Positions 25,629-34,745 of a stretch of DNA of 64,000 nucleotides are shown one piece after another; position 1 is the stretch's first letter, and every line of letters starts with the position of its first letter. The position numbers and the translations under genes were made by a program. The stretch is from Psychroflexus halocasei (lineage in GTDB: Bacteria > Bacteroidota > Bacteroidia > Flavobacteriales > Flavobacteriaceae). A model generated the notes under the pieces. The model did not search any database. It was given only the letters and a program-made list of their open reading frames with translations, and had not been told where the DNA came from. The stretch spans positions 248,001-312,000 of the forward strand of contig NZ_FNQF01000002.1 in the NCBI RefSeq assembly GCF_900107595.1. Direction: 5' to 3'.

Positions 25629-26192
25629 ATGCAAGCAGAATTAAAAAAATCAGAGCAAATTCTAAAAGATGGCAAGCTCCTCCTCTATCCAACCGATACG
25701 GTTTGGGGTATTGGCTGTGATGCCACAAACCCTGACGCCGTTCAAAAAGTTTATAACCTTAAGCAGAGAGATGATTCTAAAGCTTTAATTTGCTTAGTGT
25801 CAAGCGTAGAGATGCTAAAAGATTATGTTGATTATGTGCCTGCAGAAGCTGTTGATATTATTTTAAAAAACACAAAAAAGCCAACAACAATTATTTATTA
25901 CGCCAATGAAAAATTAGCGCAAAATCTTTTAGCTGAAGACAATTCGGTAGCTGTTCGTGTCAGTCAATCAGAGTTTTGTCAACGCCTCATTAATAATTTT
26001 GGTAAACCTATTATTTCGACCTCAGCAAACATCAGTGGCGTTTCAACTCCTCAAAATTATAATGAAATACAGCCTGAAATTTTAAAAGGCGTTGACTATG
26101 TTGTAAATTTGCAAAAATCTAAAAAAAATGCACAGCCTTCTCAAATTTTAAAGATTGATAAGTCTGGACAAATTCACGTGATTCGACCATAA
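25629..26192 (+). CDS. tsaC: L-threonylcarbamoyladenylate synthase (Sua5/YrdC family)
   Basis: Makes threonylcarbamoyl-AMP for the universal t6A37 tRNA modification. 187 residues, the short TsaC type without a Sua5 C-domain. Motifs: LLYPTDTVWGIGCDA (about 18-32), VYNLKQRDDSKAL (about 41-53) and STSANISG (about 135-142). It is followed after 2 bases by the CCA-adding enzyme gene, so two tRNA-maturation genes are probably co-transcribed. Confidence 0.93.
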   Translation: MQAELKKSEQILKDGKLLLYPTDTVWGIGCDATNPDAVQKVYNLKQRDDSKALICLVSSVEMLKDYVDYVPAEAVDIILKNTKKPTTIIYYANEKLAQNLLAEDNSVAVRVSQSEFCQRLINNFGKPIISTSANISGVSTPQNYNEIQPEILKGVDYVVNLQKSKKNAQPSQILKIDKSGQIHVIRP

Positions 26193-26194
26193 AT

Positions 26195-27622
26195 ATGCCT
26201 GATAATAATTATTCCAACGCTCTTGAACATGAGATTTTTAGCTACATCACAAAAGCTGCTGACCACCTAAAAGTTGATACTTATGTAATTGGTGGCTTTG
26301 TAAGAGATTTTTTCCTGAAACGTCAAAACAAAATGGACATTGATATTGTCTGTGTTGGCGATGGCATTGCATTAGCAAAAGAAGTCGCAAGTTTATTGCC
26401 TAATAAACCCAAAGTACAAGTTTTTAAAACTTTCGGAACGGCAATGTTAAAAGCTTTTGACCTGGAAATTGAGTTTGTCGGTGCGCGAAAAGAATCCTAT
26501 TCTGAAGATAGCAGAAAGCCCAGCGTTGAAAAAGGAAGTTTAAGTGATGACCAAAATCGTCGTGACTTTACAATTAATGCATTGGCACTTCAGCTCAATT
26601 CAGAAAAATTTGGAGAATTACTCGATCCTTTTGATGGTTTAGAGCATCTCAAACAACAACTCATCATCACGCCATTAGATCCAGATGAAACCTATTCTGA
26701 CGATCCTTTGCGTATGTTGAGAGCAATTCGTTTTTCAGCACAGCTTAACTTTTTTATCGATCCTAAATCTTTGGATTCTATCGAAAAAAATGCTGAGCGT
26801 TTAAAGATTATTTCTAACGAACGCATCGTTACTGAAATCAATAAAATACTATTGACAGAAAAACCTTCAACAGGTTTTAAACTGCTTCATAAAACAAAAC
26901 TATTGCCACTCATTTTGCCTGAACTGACTGCTCTTGAAGGCATTGATGAAAAAGATGGTCAAAAACATAAAGACAACTTTTGGCACACCTTAGAAGTTGT
27001 CGATAATATTTCTCAAGAAACAAACAACCTTTGGTTACGCTGGGCTGCTTTACTTCATGATATTGGCAAAGCGCCGACAAAACGTTTTAGTAAACGTGTG
27101 GGTTGGACTTTCCACGGACATGAATTTGTTGGTTCAAAAATGGTTTATAAATTATTCAAACGTCTTAAAATGCCATTGAATGATAAGATGAAATTTGTTC
27201 AAAAGCTTGTTTTATTGAGTTCAAGACCTATTGCTATTGTTGATGATAACGTAACTGATTCTGCCGTAAGACGCTTAATTTTAGACGCTGGAGATTATTT
27301 TGAAGATTTAATGATGCTTTGTGAAGCCGATATTACAACTAAAAACCCGAAGCGTTATAAAAAATATCATAACAACTTCAAGATTGTAAGACAACGCGTG
27401 AGGGATGTTGAAGAACGTGACCACATTCGTAATTTTCAACCTCCTATTTCTGGGCAAGAAATCATGACTATTTTTGACATCAAACCTTGTCGAGAAGTTG
27501 GTACTTTAAAAGACACAATCAAGGAAGCAATTTTAGAAGGTGATATTCCAAATGAATATGATGCTGCCTATCAATTTATGCTTAAAAAAGCTGAAGAATT
27601 AGGTCTCAAACAGAAAGCATAA
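26195..27622 (+). CDS. cca: CCA tRNA nucleotidyltransferase with HD domain
   Basis: Adds or repairs the 3' CCA of tRNAs, needed here because the tRNA-Glu genes lack an encoded CCA. 475 residues: the class II nucleotidyltransferase head with GGFVRDFFLK (about 33-42) and the catalytic DIDIV, NRRDFTINALAL near 128-139, DPLRMLRAIRFSAQL near 169-183. An HD phosphohydrolase domain follows with LLHDIGKAPTK (about 287-297) and FHGHEFVG. It follows tsaC after 2 bases. Confidence 0.93.
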   Translation: MPDNNYSNALEHEIFSYITKAADHLKVDTYVIGGFVRDFFLKRQNKMDIDIVCVGDGIALAKEVASLLPNKPKVQVFKTFGTAMLKAFDLEIEFVGARKESYSEDSRKPSVEKGSLSDDQNRRDFTINALALQLNSEKFGELLDPFDGLEHLKQQLIITPLDPDETYSDDPLRMLRAIRFSAQLNFFIDPKSLDSIEKNAERLKIISNERIVTEINKILLTEKPSTGFKLLHKTKLLPLILPELTALEGIDEKDGQKHKDNFWHTLEVVDNISQETNNLWLRWAALLHDIGKAPTKRFSKRVGWTFHGHEFVGSKMVYKLFKRLKMPLNDKMKFVQKLVLLSSRPIAIVDDNVTDSAVRRLILDAGDYFEDLMMLCEADITTKNPKRYKKYHNNFKIVRQRVRDVEERDHIRNFQPPISGQEIMTIFDIKPCREVGTLKDTIKEAILEGDIPNEYDAAYQFMLKKAEELGLKQKA

Positions 27623-27680
27623 ATTTCTTAAAAATAAGTAAAACAAACTCAAAATTTAGATGCATTAATTTGCTTAAGCG

Positions 27681-27688
27681 TAACTTTG
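27681..27688 (+). promoter_or_regulatory. Candidate -7 element (TAACTTTG) for ctaA
   Basis: TAACTTTG matches TAnnTTTG and ends 23 bases before the ctaA ATG. A TTTAG at about -33 is only an approximate partner. Confidence 0.4.
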
Positions 27689-27711
27689 CGTGATCTTAAT
27701 AAAATGGGTTA

Positions 27712-28734
27712 ATGGCAACAAAAAGAAAAGACAACAAAACGGTCATCGCTTGGTTAATTACTGGCTGCGTTTTATTGTTTATTATGGTTTTAGTGGGTGG
27801 TATTACCAGGCTCACAGATTCTGGTTTATCGATGTCTAATTACAAATTAATTTCGGGAACAATACCGCCTATATCAGATGCTGAATGGCAAGACGCCTTT
27901 GAGCATTATAAACAATTTCCTGAATACAATGCTTACAACACACATTTTGAGTTAGAAGATTTTAAAGCAATTTACTTTTGGGAATGGTTCCACAGAGTTT
28001 TAGGACGCTTAATCGGTTTGGTTTTTATCATTCCTTTCCTCTACTTTTTATTGACAAAACAATTAACAAAGTCAACGATTAAAAAATCTATCGGACTTCT
28101 CATGCTCGGAGGATTTCAAGGTTTTTTAGGTTGGTTTATGGTTAAAAGTGGATTAGTCGACCAACCTGATGTCAGTCATTTTAGATTAGCAGCTCACTTA
28201 ACAACAGCTTTTATCACTTTCGCTTTAACGCTTTGGGTTGCTTTAGATCTGATTTATCCTCATCGAAAACCAGCAATCAAACCGATGAAGAATTGGATTA
28301 TTGGAGGGATTTCAGTTTTACTAATTCAAATAATTTACGGTGGTTTTGTCGCTGGTCTTAAAGCTGGACTTTTACACAATCATTGGCCATTGATGAATGA
28401 AGGTATGTTTATGCATGATACCGTTTATTTATTAGAACCTTTTTATAAAAATTTGATCGAAAACCCTAGCGGAATTCAGTTTATTCACAGAACACTGGCT
28501 TATATTGTTGTTTTATTTGTCTTTATCATTTGGTTTAAATCTAGACAATTCAAATTAAATTCGACTCAAAAATTCAGTGTGAATATTCTTGTCTTTTTAG
28601 TGATCATGCAATTTGCACTTGGTGTTTATACAATTCTATATAAAGTCCCGCTTTCATTAGGATTAGCGCATCAAATAGGTGCTTTTTTCTTAATCTCAGC
28701 AATGGTTTTTTCATTACATAGATTTAGTAAATAA
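27712..28734 (+). CDS. ctaA: Heme A synthase (COX15/CtaA)
   Basis: Oxidises the C8 methyl of heme O to a formyl group to give heme A for cytochrome aa3 oxidase. 340 residues with about eight membrane spans. Conserved features: GGITRLTDSGLSM near residues 25-37, WEWFHRVLGR (about 90-99), SHFRLAAHLTTAF (about 156-168), FIHRTLAYIVV (about 260-270) and ALAHQIGAFF-like GLAHQIGAF near the C-terminus, supplying the heme-ligand histidines. No ctaB or oxidase genes are adjacent. The ATG at 27712 gives MATKRKDNKTVIAWLITG. Confidence 0.93.
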   Translation: MATKRKDNKTVIAWLITGCVLLFIMVLVGGITRLTDSGLSMSNYKLISGTIPPISDAEWQDAFEHYKQFPEYNAYNTHFELEDFKAIYFWEWFHRVLGRLIGLVFIIPFLYFLLTKQLTKSTIKKSIGLLMLGGFQGFLGWFMVKSGLVDQPDVSHFRLAAHLTTAFITFALTLWVALDLIYPHRKPAIKPMKNWIIGGISVLLIQIIYGGFVAGLKAGLLHNHWPLMNEGMFMHDTVYLLEPFYKNLIENPSGIQFIHRTLAYIVVLFVFIIWFKSRQFKLNSTQKFSVNILVFLVIMQFALGVYTILYKVPLSLGLAHQIGAFFLISAMVFSLHRFSK

Positions 28735-28940
28735 ATGAAAAGACAGCATTTACTTAAGAAATATCAGTTCAAAATTTAATCATAAAACTGAAAGCAACTT
28801 TTCTATTCTAGATTTTATTAAGAACTTTGCAACTCAAATTTTAAAACTGAGAAGTTCAACTTTAAACTTTCTTCGTTATTTAAATTTTATTATTTATCAC
28901 TGCTTAAAAAGCAAAAAGTATCATCAATAAAAAGAGCTTC

Positions 28941-29462
28941 ATGATTTTTAAATTTAGAATAATACTTGACACTTTAGACGACATTTTTAGAGATATTGAA
29001 ATCAGAAAAACCGATACGCTTGAAGATTTGCACAATGCTATTGTTCAAGCTTTTGGATTTGATGGAACCGAAATGGCTTCATTTTACAAAAGTGATGAGG
29101 AATGGAATCAAGGCGAAGAAATCGTTTTACACGATATGAGCGGTGGCGAAGAATCAGTGTTGATGATGAATGAAACACCAATTGAAGATGCTTTTTCTGA
29201 AGACAACACGAAAATGATTTTTGTTTACGACTTCTTCAGCATGTGGACGTTTTATGTTGAATTAGCAGACATTGCTGAACCTATTGATGGCCAAGATTAC
29301 CCAAATCTTATGTTTGCTCAAGGTCATTTACCAGAAAATCCACCTGAAAAAAGTTTTGAAGCAGAGAAGCTTGATGAAGACGATGATTTTGACGACAATG
29401 AAAGTTTTAATGATAGCTTTGAAAATCTAGATGATTTTGATTTCGATCAAAACTGGAATTAA
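28941..29462 (+). CDS. Plasmid pRiA4b ORF-3-like (IS1096 passenger TnpR-like) protein
   Basis: 173 residues. The N-terminal two-thirds (MIFKFRIILDTLDDIFRDIEI, LEDLHNAIVQAFGFDG, HDMSGGEESVLMMNETP) match the PF07929 fold. The C-terminal roughly 40 residues are extremely acidic and Asp/Phe-rich (EDDDFDDNESFND). The historical family name refers to plasmids and IS elements, but no transposase or inverted repeats are present, so it should be treated as a chromosomal gene of unknown function. The 206-base gap before it (28735-28940) contains no gene or hairpin that I can recognise. Confidence 0.8.
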   Translation: MIFKFRIILDTLDDIFRDIEIRKTDTLEDLHNAIVQAFGFDGTEMASFYKSDEEWNQGEEIVLHDMSGGEESVLMMNETPIEDAFSEDNTKMIFVYDFFSMWTFYVELADIAEPIDGQDYPNLMFAQGHLPENPPEKSFEAEKLDEDDDFDDNESFNDSFENLDDFDFDQNWN

Positions 29463-29573
29463 TCAACATTATTTTTTTACTGATATTATCAGTTTTAACA
29501 ATTATTATTTTTTGGAGTTTAACAAAGATGAAAATCTATTTTAAATTTCGATATTTAACCAATAAATCTTTCT

Positions 29574-30632
29574 ATGTTAAATTTATATAGTGCACGAATT
29601 GAAAGCATGTCAATACATCGTGTTGGTAATAAAAGCCGTAACGAAAGTTTATTTCTTTCAGAAGAACCTTTCGAACTTTCTGATGAATTAACACCTTTAA
29701 TCAAAGAGTATTTCCTTAAATCTTTTAGAGATAAAGAAGAAAATTACTATCAGTTTGTTCATGAAACAGACTTAGAGTTTCATAATCTTTACAATTTAGC
29801 AAATGAGATTTTTAATAATCCATCAAAGACTCATGAGATTTCTAAAAAGATCACAACTTATCTTTTTGAACAATCGATGCACCAACATATTAAAGGGGGA
29901 GAAGTTTATGTGGTTTATTTTGAAAACGTTTTAGTTGATAACGAAAAAGTGAATGCTATTGGCATTTTTAAATCGGAATTAAAACATGATTTTTTACAAT
30001 TTGAAGAAAACCAAAACAACCTCGATTTAATTTTGCAACAAGGCGTTTACCTCAATAAATTAGATAAAGGCGCGTTGATTTTAGAAACCGAAAAAGAGCA
30101 AGGTTATAAAGTTCTTTCTGTTGACTCTAATAAATACGATACTAAATATTGGCTAGAGCAGTTTTTAGGCGTTGACTTTTTTGAAGATGAAAATTTCTAC
30201 ACCAAAAAATATTTGAAATTTTGTGAAAACTTCGCCAAAGATGTGGTTTTGCCGGCTGAAGATAAACAGCAAGAAGTGATGTTTATGAATAAAGCCATGA
30301 ATCACTTTGCTTCGAACGATAACTTTAACGAGCAAGAATTTTTAAAAGATGTGATTGAAAACCCTGATTTAGAACCTGAGTTTAAAAACTATAAAACTGA
30401 GCAAGCACCTAAATACAAAATTGAAGATCTGGCTGAATTTCCGATCTCAAATACGGCTGTGACGGCCGCTCGTAAAAAAATAAAAAGCGTAATTAACTTA
30501 GATACAAACGTTCAAATTAAAATGGATTTCGTGAACGGAGATAGCGCTGATAAATACATTGAAAAAGGTTGGGACGAAGACAGACAGATGTATTACTACC
30601 TTGTTTATTTCAATAAAGAAGAAAAGAAATAG
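29574..30632 (+). CDS. Nucleoid-associated protein (NdpA/YejK family)
   Basis: 352 residues matching the NdpA family (PF04245): an N-terminal ARIESMSIHRVGNKSRNESLFLS, GGEVYVVYFENV near residue 118-129, GIFKSELKHDFLQ, and a C-terminal ISNTAVTAARKKIKSVI. Family members bind the bacterial nucleoid; the molecular role is poorly defined. It is a single gene with a hairpin terminator 30 bases after the stop. Confidence 0.88.
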   Translation: MLNLYSARIESMSIHRVGNKSRNESLFLSEEPFELSDELTPLIKEYFLKSFRDKEENYYQFVHETDLEFHNLYNLANEIFNNPSKTHEISKKITTYLFEQSMHQHIKGGEVYVVYFENVLVDNEKVNAIGIFKSELKHDFLQFEENQNNLDLILQQGVYLNKLDKGALILETEKEQGYKVLSVDSNKYDTKYWLEQFLGVDFFEDENFYTKKYLKFCENFAKDVVLPAEDKQQEVMFMNKAMNHFASNDNFNEQEFLKDVIENPDLEPEFKNYKTEQAPKYKIEDLAEFPISNTAVTAARKKIKSVINLDTNVQIKMDFVNGDSADKYIEKGWDEDRQMYYYLVYFNKEEKK

Positions 30633-30662
30633 GAATCAACTTCTAATAGATTCTAAAAATTT

Positions 30663-30697
30663 AAAAAGCATCAAATCATAAAGGTTTGATGCTTTTT
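30663..30697 (+). terminator. Terminator after the NdpA-family gene
   Basis: A 13-bp perfect stem AAAAAGCATCAAA (30663-30675) with TTTGATGCTTTTT (30685-30697), loop 9 bases, ending in six Ts. Confidence 0.87.
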
Positions 30698-30752
30698 TGC
30701 TTAAACAAATAATAACATATAAAATAAATTTCACTCTTAAAGTTAAAAAAAC

Positions 30753-30760
30753 TAAGTTTG
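30753..30760 (+). promoter_or_regulatory. Candidate -7 element (TAAGTTTG) for small membrane protein gene
   Basis: TAAGTTTG matches TAnnTTTG, 20 bases before ATG 30781. No -33 TTG was identified. Confidence 0.45.
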
Positions 30761-30780
30761 TTTAACTCATTAAATGATTT

Positions 30781-31032
30781 ATGATGACAAAAGCAAAATT
30801 CTACTTTTTTCTCTTTTTTATATTTTCTATTCAAGCCTTCAGTCAGGAAACTGAAACAACACCAATCATCCAAACTGTCATTTCAAGTGGTTTTGGCTTA
30901 GGAACTGTACTTGCCGTTGTCACCTCTTGGGAAAGAAATAAATCAGTTTTACTGGCTTTTCTGCACGGAATTTTCAGTTGGCTTTATGTGATCTATTTTG
31001 TAATCACAAGAAAAAAAAGTGAGCGTAAATAA
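30781..31032 (+). CDS. Small membrane protein with signal-like N-terminus (83 residues)
   Basis: The product begins with a hydrophobic segment FYFFLFFIFSIQAFSQ (about 7-22) that looks like a signal peptide. A Thr-rich linker follows, then two hydrophobic stretches (ISSGFGLGTVLAVVTSW and LLAFLHGIFSWLYVIYFVI) and a basic tail (TRKKSERK). This suggests an exported or inner-membrane protein with two spans after the leader. I do not recognise a named family. A double ATG (30781/30784) leaves the first residue uncertain. It is followed 27 bases later by the carboxypeptidase-regulatory-domain gene on the same strand. Confidence 0.7.
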   Translation: MMTKAKFYFFLFFIFSIQAFSQETETTPIIQTVISSGFGLGTVLAVVTSWERNKSVLLAFLHGIFSWLYVIYFVITRKKSERK

Positions 31033-31059
31033 TAGGTTTTTAGCCTTTAAAACATCAAT

Positions 31060-32538
31060 ATGAAAATAAAATACTTATTCGTTTTAGTCGTCGTTTTTCT
31101 ATTTTTCAAAACGAATGCACAAAATTTACGCGGAACTATTCTGGATAAATCAACTCAAGAAACGATTCCCTTTGCGACAATTCAGTATGGCAAAAATAAT
31201 GGCGTTATCAGTAATATTGAAGGTAAATTTAGCATTGACACCACCAGAACTCGCAACATAGATAGTTTAAAAATATCTAGCATGGGTTTTAAAACCTTCA
31301 GTTTGGCTTTAGTAGATTTTAGAGACAACGATAGTATTTACTTGACACCAGCCATCAATGAATTATCAGAGGTTTTTTTGAGAGACGACAGCTTTACTGC
31401 AAGAGAATTAATTGATCTTTTCATTAAAAAAAAAGACAGTAATTACGTGACTGATGCAAGCCAACTTCAAGTTTTTCAAAGGACAGAATACCAAACAAAA
31501 TTTAAAGATTACGGCTTTGAACTTACAAAAGCTAATTACATCAAAAAATCGACACGAAAAGAAATTAACAGAGATTTAGAAGAAACCTCAAAGACCGTTA
31601 TCGGCTCAAACACGACATATTTCAGGGAAAGATTAGTTGATGTCTATCTCAACGAGAAAGATTCCTTAAAGATTATTCCACAAAAAGCTATTAAAATTGT
31701 TTCGTCGGATGCTGACCAAGACATTGAAGAAATTCAAACCAAAGCTTTTAAAAAAATATTTGAAAAATTAGAAAATTCCAATAGTTTTAAAGTGAGAACT
31801 TTTATCATCACAGTTGAAGATTCCTTGGATTTATCAAAAATCAATAAACAACTGGAAAAAAGAGTTGATAGCACGAAAACGAAAAATATCAGAAATTCCT
31901 ATAAAAGTTTTTTACCTCAACTAAATTTCAAAACAGGATTGTTTGAGCCACTATCTGAAGTTGATGATTACAGTTTTAAAATTGAAGATGTCACAAGTTT
32001 TAATGGTGAAATGGTCTATATCATCAATTTTGAACCAGACAGAAACCGAGCAAAATACAGAGGAAAACTTTACATCACTGCAGAAAATTATAGCATTGTC
32101 AAATTTCAGAGACAGCTTGTCGAAGGCAAAAGTGAACAAAAATTAAACCTTAAGTTTCTATTCGGTGTAAAATTCGATAGCTATAGAAATAATTTAGAAA
32201 TGATGTATTTCAAAAATGCTGAAGGCAAATATTATCCAAAATATATCAAACAGACCGATGGGCAGTATTTCTATGTCGATAGAAAGTTTATTTTTAAAGA
32301 AAATGAAGACAACCGTCGAGAAAGAATGAAATTTAAATTAAACATTTTAGCTGAAGTCAATAACTTTACTTCTGATGAATTTTTTATTATTTCAGAAAAT
32401 AAAATAAACAAAAATCAATTTGATGGGATTAAAGAAAACGAAGGCATCATCATCAAAGAGTTTGATCGCTATCCTTCTTCTTTCTGGAAAAACTATAATG
32501 TTATTGAAGCCACAGATAAATTAAAAAACTATGAGTAA
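31060..32538 (+). CDS. Secreted protein with carboxypeptidase-like regulatory domain
   Basis: 492 residues. The signal peptide ends at KTNAQ (about residue 21). An N-terminal beta-sandwich (LRGTILDKSTQETIPFATIQYG ... GVISNIEGKFSID, about 23-65) is the carboxypeptidase-D-regulatory-like domain common in Bacteroidota surface proteins. The remaining roughly 380 residues, with FRERLVDVYLN, ISFEPDRNRAKYRGKLYIT-like YIINFEPDRNRAKYRGKLYI and GKYYPKYIKQ, form a domain resembling DUF5686-type periplasmic/outer membrane proteins but lack an obvious C-terminal barrel. Function is unknown. Confidence 0.78.
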   Translation: MKIKYLFVLVVVFLFFKTNAQNLRGTILDKSTQETIPFATIQYGKNNGVISNIEGKFSIDTTRTRNIDSLKISSMGFKTFSLALVDFRDNDSIYLTPAINELSEVFLRDDSFTARELIDLFIKKKDSNYVTDASQLQVFQRTEYQTKFKDYGFELTKANYIKKSTRKEINRDLEETSKTVIGSNTTYFRERLVDVYLNEKDSLKIIPQKAIKIVSSDADQDIEEIQTKAFKKIFEKLENSNSFKVRTFIITVEDSLDLSKINKQLEKRVDSTKTKNIRNSYKSFLPQLNFKTGLFEPLSEVDDYSFKIEDVTSFNGEMVYIINFEPDRNRAKYRGKLYITAENYSIVKFQRQLVEGKSEQKLNLKFLFGVKFDSYRNNLEMMYFKNAEGKYYPKYIKQTDGQYFYVDRKFIFKENEDNRRERMKFKLNILAEVNNFTSDEFFIISENKINKNQFDGIKENEGIIIKEFDRYPSSFWKNYNVIEATDKLKNYE

Positions 32539-32650
32539 GTTTAAATAATTCCCTGATAAAATGATCACTAACTCTAAGTTTTGAGTTAAAATTAAGAACT
32601 CTACTCTACTCTGATTTGTATCTTTACAAGTTCTAAAAAAAGAACGAAAT

Positions 32651-34687
32651 ATGAGTCAGGACAATCCATTATTACAACATTTTGAATACCCTCCTTTTTC
32701 AAAAATAAAAAACAAACACTTTAAACCTGCCATTGAGCAAGCGCTTAAGGATGCCAGAAAAGATATCACTACCATCGCTGAACAAAGCGCTGAACCTACT
32801 TTTAAAAATACACTTGAAGCACTTGAATTTGCTGGCGATCAGTTAGGCAAAGTGACACGTATTTTCTTTAATTTAAATTCAGCTGAAACGAATCCTGAGA
32901 TTCAAAAAACAGCGCAAGAAGTTTCTCCATTACTGAGTGAGTTTTCAAATGATTTGCTTTTAAACGAAAAATTATTCGCGCGAATCAAATCTATTTATAA
33001 TCAAAAGAGCGAACTTGATTTAAATCACGAGCAAGAAAGATTATTAGATAAAGTTTACAAAAACTTCACTCGCAACGGTGCCAATTTAGAAAAAGAAAAA
33101 CAAGCACAGCTTCGTGATATTGATAAACAATTGTCTCAACTTTCGTTACAATTTGGGGAAAATGTTTTAGCAGAAACCAACGCTTTTGAACTTCATATTG
33201 AAGATGAAAAAGAGCTTGATGGTGTTCCAGAATCAGTAAAAGATTCAGCACAAACACTTGCAAAAGAAAAAGAAGTTTTGGGTTATATCTTAACTTTAGA
33301 CTTTCCGACCTATCTGCCTGTGATGAAATTTGCTAAAAGCAGAAATCTCAGAGAAAAAATGCTCAAAGGTTTTGGTGCTAAAGCCTTCAAAGACAATGAA
33401 TACAACAATACTGAAAATGTTTTAAAAATCGTCAAACTCAGGTATGAACGCGCGCAATTATTAGGTTTTGAAACACATGCCGATTTTGTTCTTCAAGAAC
33501 GCATGGCAAAAACTCCTGAAAATGTGATGTCGTTTTTAAATGAAATCTTGACAAAAGCAAAACCAGCTGCGATTAAAGAATTTGATGAATTAAAATCTTT
33601 CGCAGAAAAAACTGATCAAATAACAGATTTTCAAAAATGGGATCAAGCTTATTATTCTGAAAAACTCAAGCAAGAAAAATTCGACTTAAATGAAGATGAA
33701 CTCAAAGAGTATTTTGAATTAAATAATGTGATTGACGGACTTTTTAAAGTTGCGCACAAACTTTACCAAGTCAATTTTAAAAAAAATAAAACCATTGATG
33801 TCTATCATGAAGATGTTCTTGTTTTTGATGTGACTGATGATAATGGAAAATTTTTAGCCACTTTTTATGCTGACTTCCATCCACGTGCTGGAAAACGTGA
33901 TGGCGCATGGATGACTACCTACAAAGATCAATATGTCAAAGATGGAAAAGAAGAACGTCCACAAGTATCCATTGTTTGTAATTTCACAAAACCATCAGCA
34001 AAGCAACCGTCATTGTTGACTTTCATGGAAGTCACAACATTGTTTCACGAGTTTGGTCACGCTTTACACGCGATGCTTGCTAACACTTTTTACCCTTCAT
34101 TATCTGGTGCATCGGTTTATTGGGATTTTGTAGAACTTCCTAGCCAATTAATGGAAAATTGGTGTTACGAACACGAAGCACTCGAATTGTTTGCAAAGCA
34201 TTACAAAACTGAAGAAGTTATCCCGCAGGAATTGATTGAAAAAATCAGAAAATCTTCAAACTTTATGGAAGGCTTACAAACCATCAGACAGGTAAGTTTT
34301 GGGCAATTAGATATGTCTTGGCACAACCTTAATCCATGCGAAATCACTGATGTGAAAGCTCATGAAAATAAGGCATTCAAAGAAACTTCTCTCCTGCCCG
34401 ATATTCCTACAAACTGTATGAGCACAGCTTTTGGACATATTTTTCAAGGTGGTTATTCTGCAGGTTATTATTCTTATAAATGGGCTGAAGTTTTGGATGC
34501 AGATGCATTCGAATTATTTAAAGAAAAAGGAATTTTTGATTCAGAAACAGCTCAAAAATTTAAAGAAAATGTCTTACAGCAAGGCGGCACAAAAGATCCG
34601 ATGGAATTGTACAAAAACTTTAGAGGACAAGAACCAAACCCTGATGCTTTATTGAGGCGTGCTGGTTTACTTGAAAATAAGAAATAG
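32651..34687 (+). CDS. M3 family metallopeptidase (oligopeptidase A / Dcp type)
   Basis: A zinc peptidase degrading short peptides. 678 residues, with no signal peptide, so cytosolic. The catalytic HEFGHALH starts at residue 466; the third ligand is expected in the following segment SVYWDFVELPSQLMENW. Further hallmarks are KSRNLREKMLKGFGAKA-like AKSRNLREKMLKGFG, ERMAKTPENVMSFL, and FGHIFQGGYSAGYYSYKWAEVLDADAF in the C-terminal part. It is a stand-alone gene ended by a shared convergent terminator with msrA. The choice between PrlC and Dcp subfamilies is open. Confidence 0.92.
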   Translation: MSQDNPLLQHFEYPPFSKIKNKHFKPAIEQALKDARKDITTIAEQSAEPTFKNTLEALEFAGDQLGKVTRIFFNLNSAETNPEIQKTAQEVSPLLSEFSNDLLLNEKLFARIKSIYNQKSELDLNHEQERLLDKVYKNFTRNGANLEKEKQAQLRDIDKQLSQLSLQFGENVLAETNAFELHIEDEKELDGVPESVKDSAQTLAKEKEVLGYILTLDFPTYLPVMKFAKSRNLREKMLKGFGAKAFKDNEYNNTENVLKIVKLRYERAQLLGFETHADFVLQERMAKTPENVMSFLNEILTKAKPAAIKEFDELKSFAEKTDQITDFQKWDQAYYSEKLKQEKFDLNEDELKEYFELNNVIDGLFKVAHKLYQVNFKKNKTIDVYHEDVLVFDVTDDNGKFLATFYADFHPRAGKRDGAWMTTYKDQYVKDGKEERPQVSIVCNFTKPSAKQPSLLTFMEVTTLFHEFGHALHAMLANTFYPSLSGASVYWDFVELPSQLMENWCYEHEALELFAKHYKTEEVIPQELIEKIRKSSNFMEGLQTIRQVSFGQLDMSWHNLNPCEITDVKAHENKAFKETSLLPDIPTNCMSTAFGHIFQGGYSAGYYSYKWAEVLDADAFELFKEKGIFDSETAQKFKENVLQQGGTKDPMELYKNFRGQEPNPDALLRRAGLLENKK

Positions 34688-34703
34688 ATAATTTTTAATA
34701 ATT

Positions 34704-34744
34704 AAAGCTGCTTTAGAAGTATATTTACACTCTAAAGCAGCTTT
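34704..34744. terminator. Bidirectional terminator between M3 peptidase gene and msrA
   Basis: A perfect 14-bp stem AAAGCTGCTTTAGA (34704-34717) with TCTAAAGCAGCTTT (34731-34744), loop 13 bases, T-run after on plus. It overlaps the last base before the msrA stop, so both convergent genes can use it. Confidence 0.82.
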
Positions 34745-34745
34745 T

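Noticed and set aside
28941-29462. Remnant insertion sequence suggested by the IS1096/pRiA4b family name
   Set aside because: No transposase, terminal inverted repeats or target duplications are visible; the gene looks like resident chromosome.
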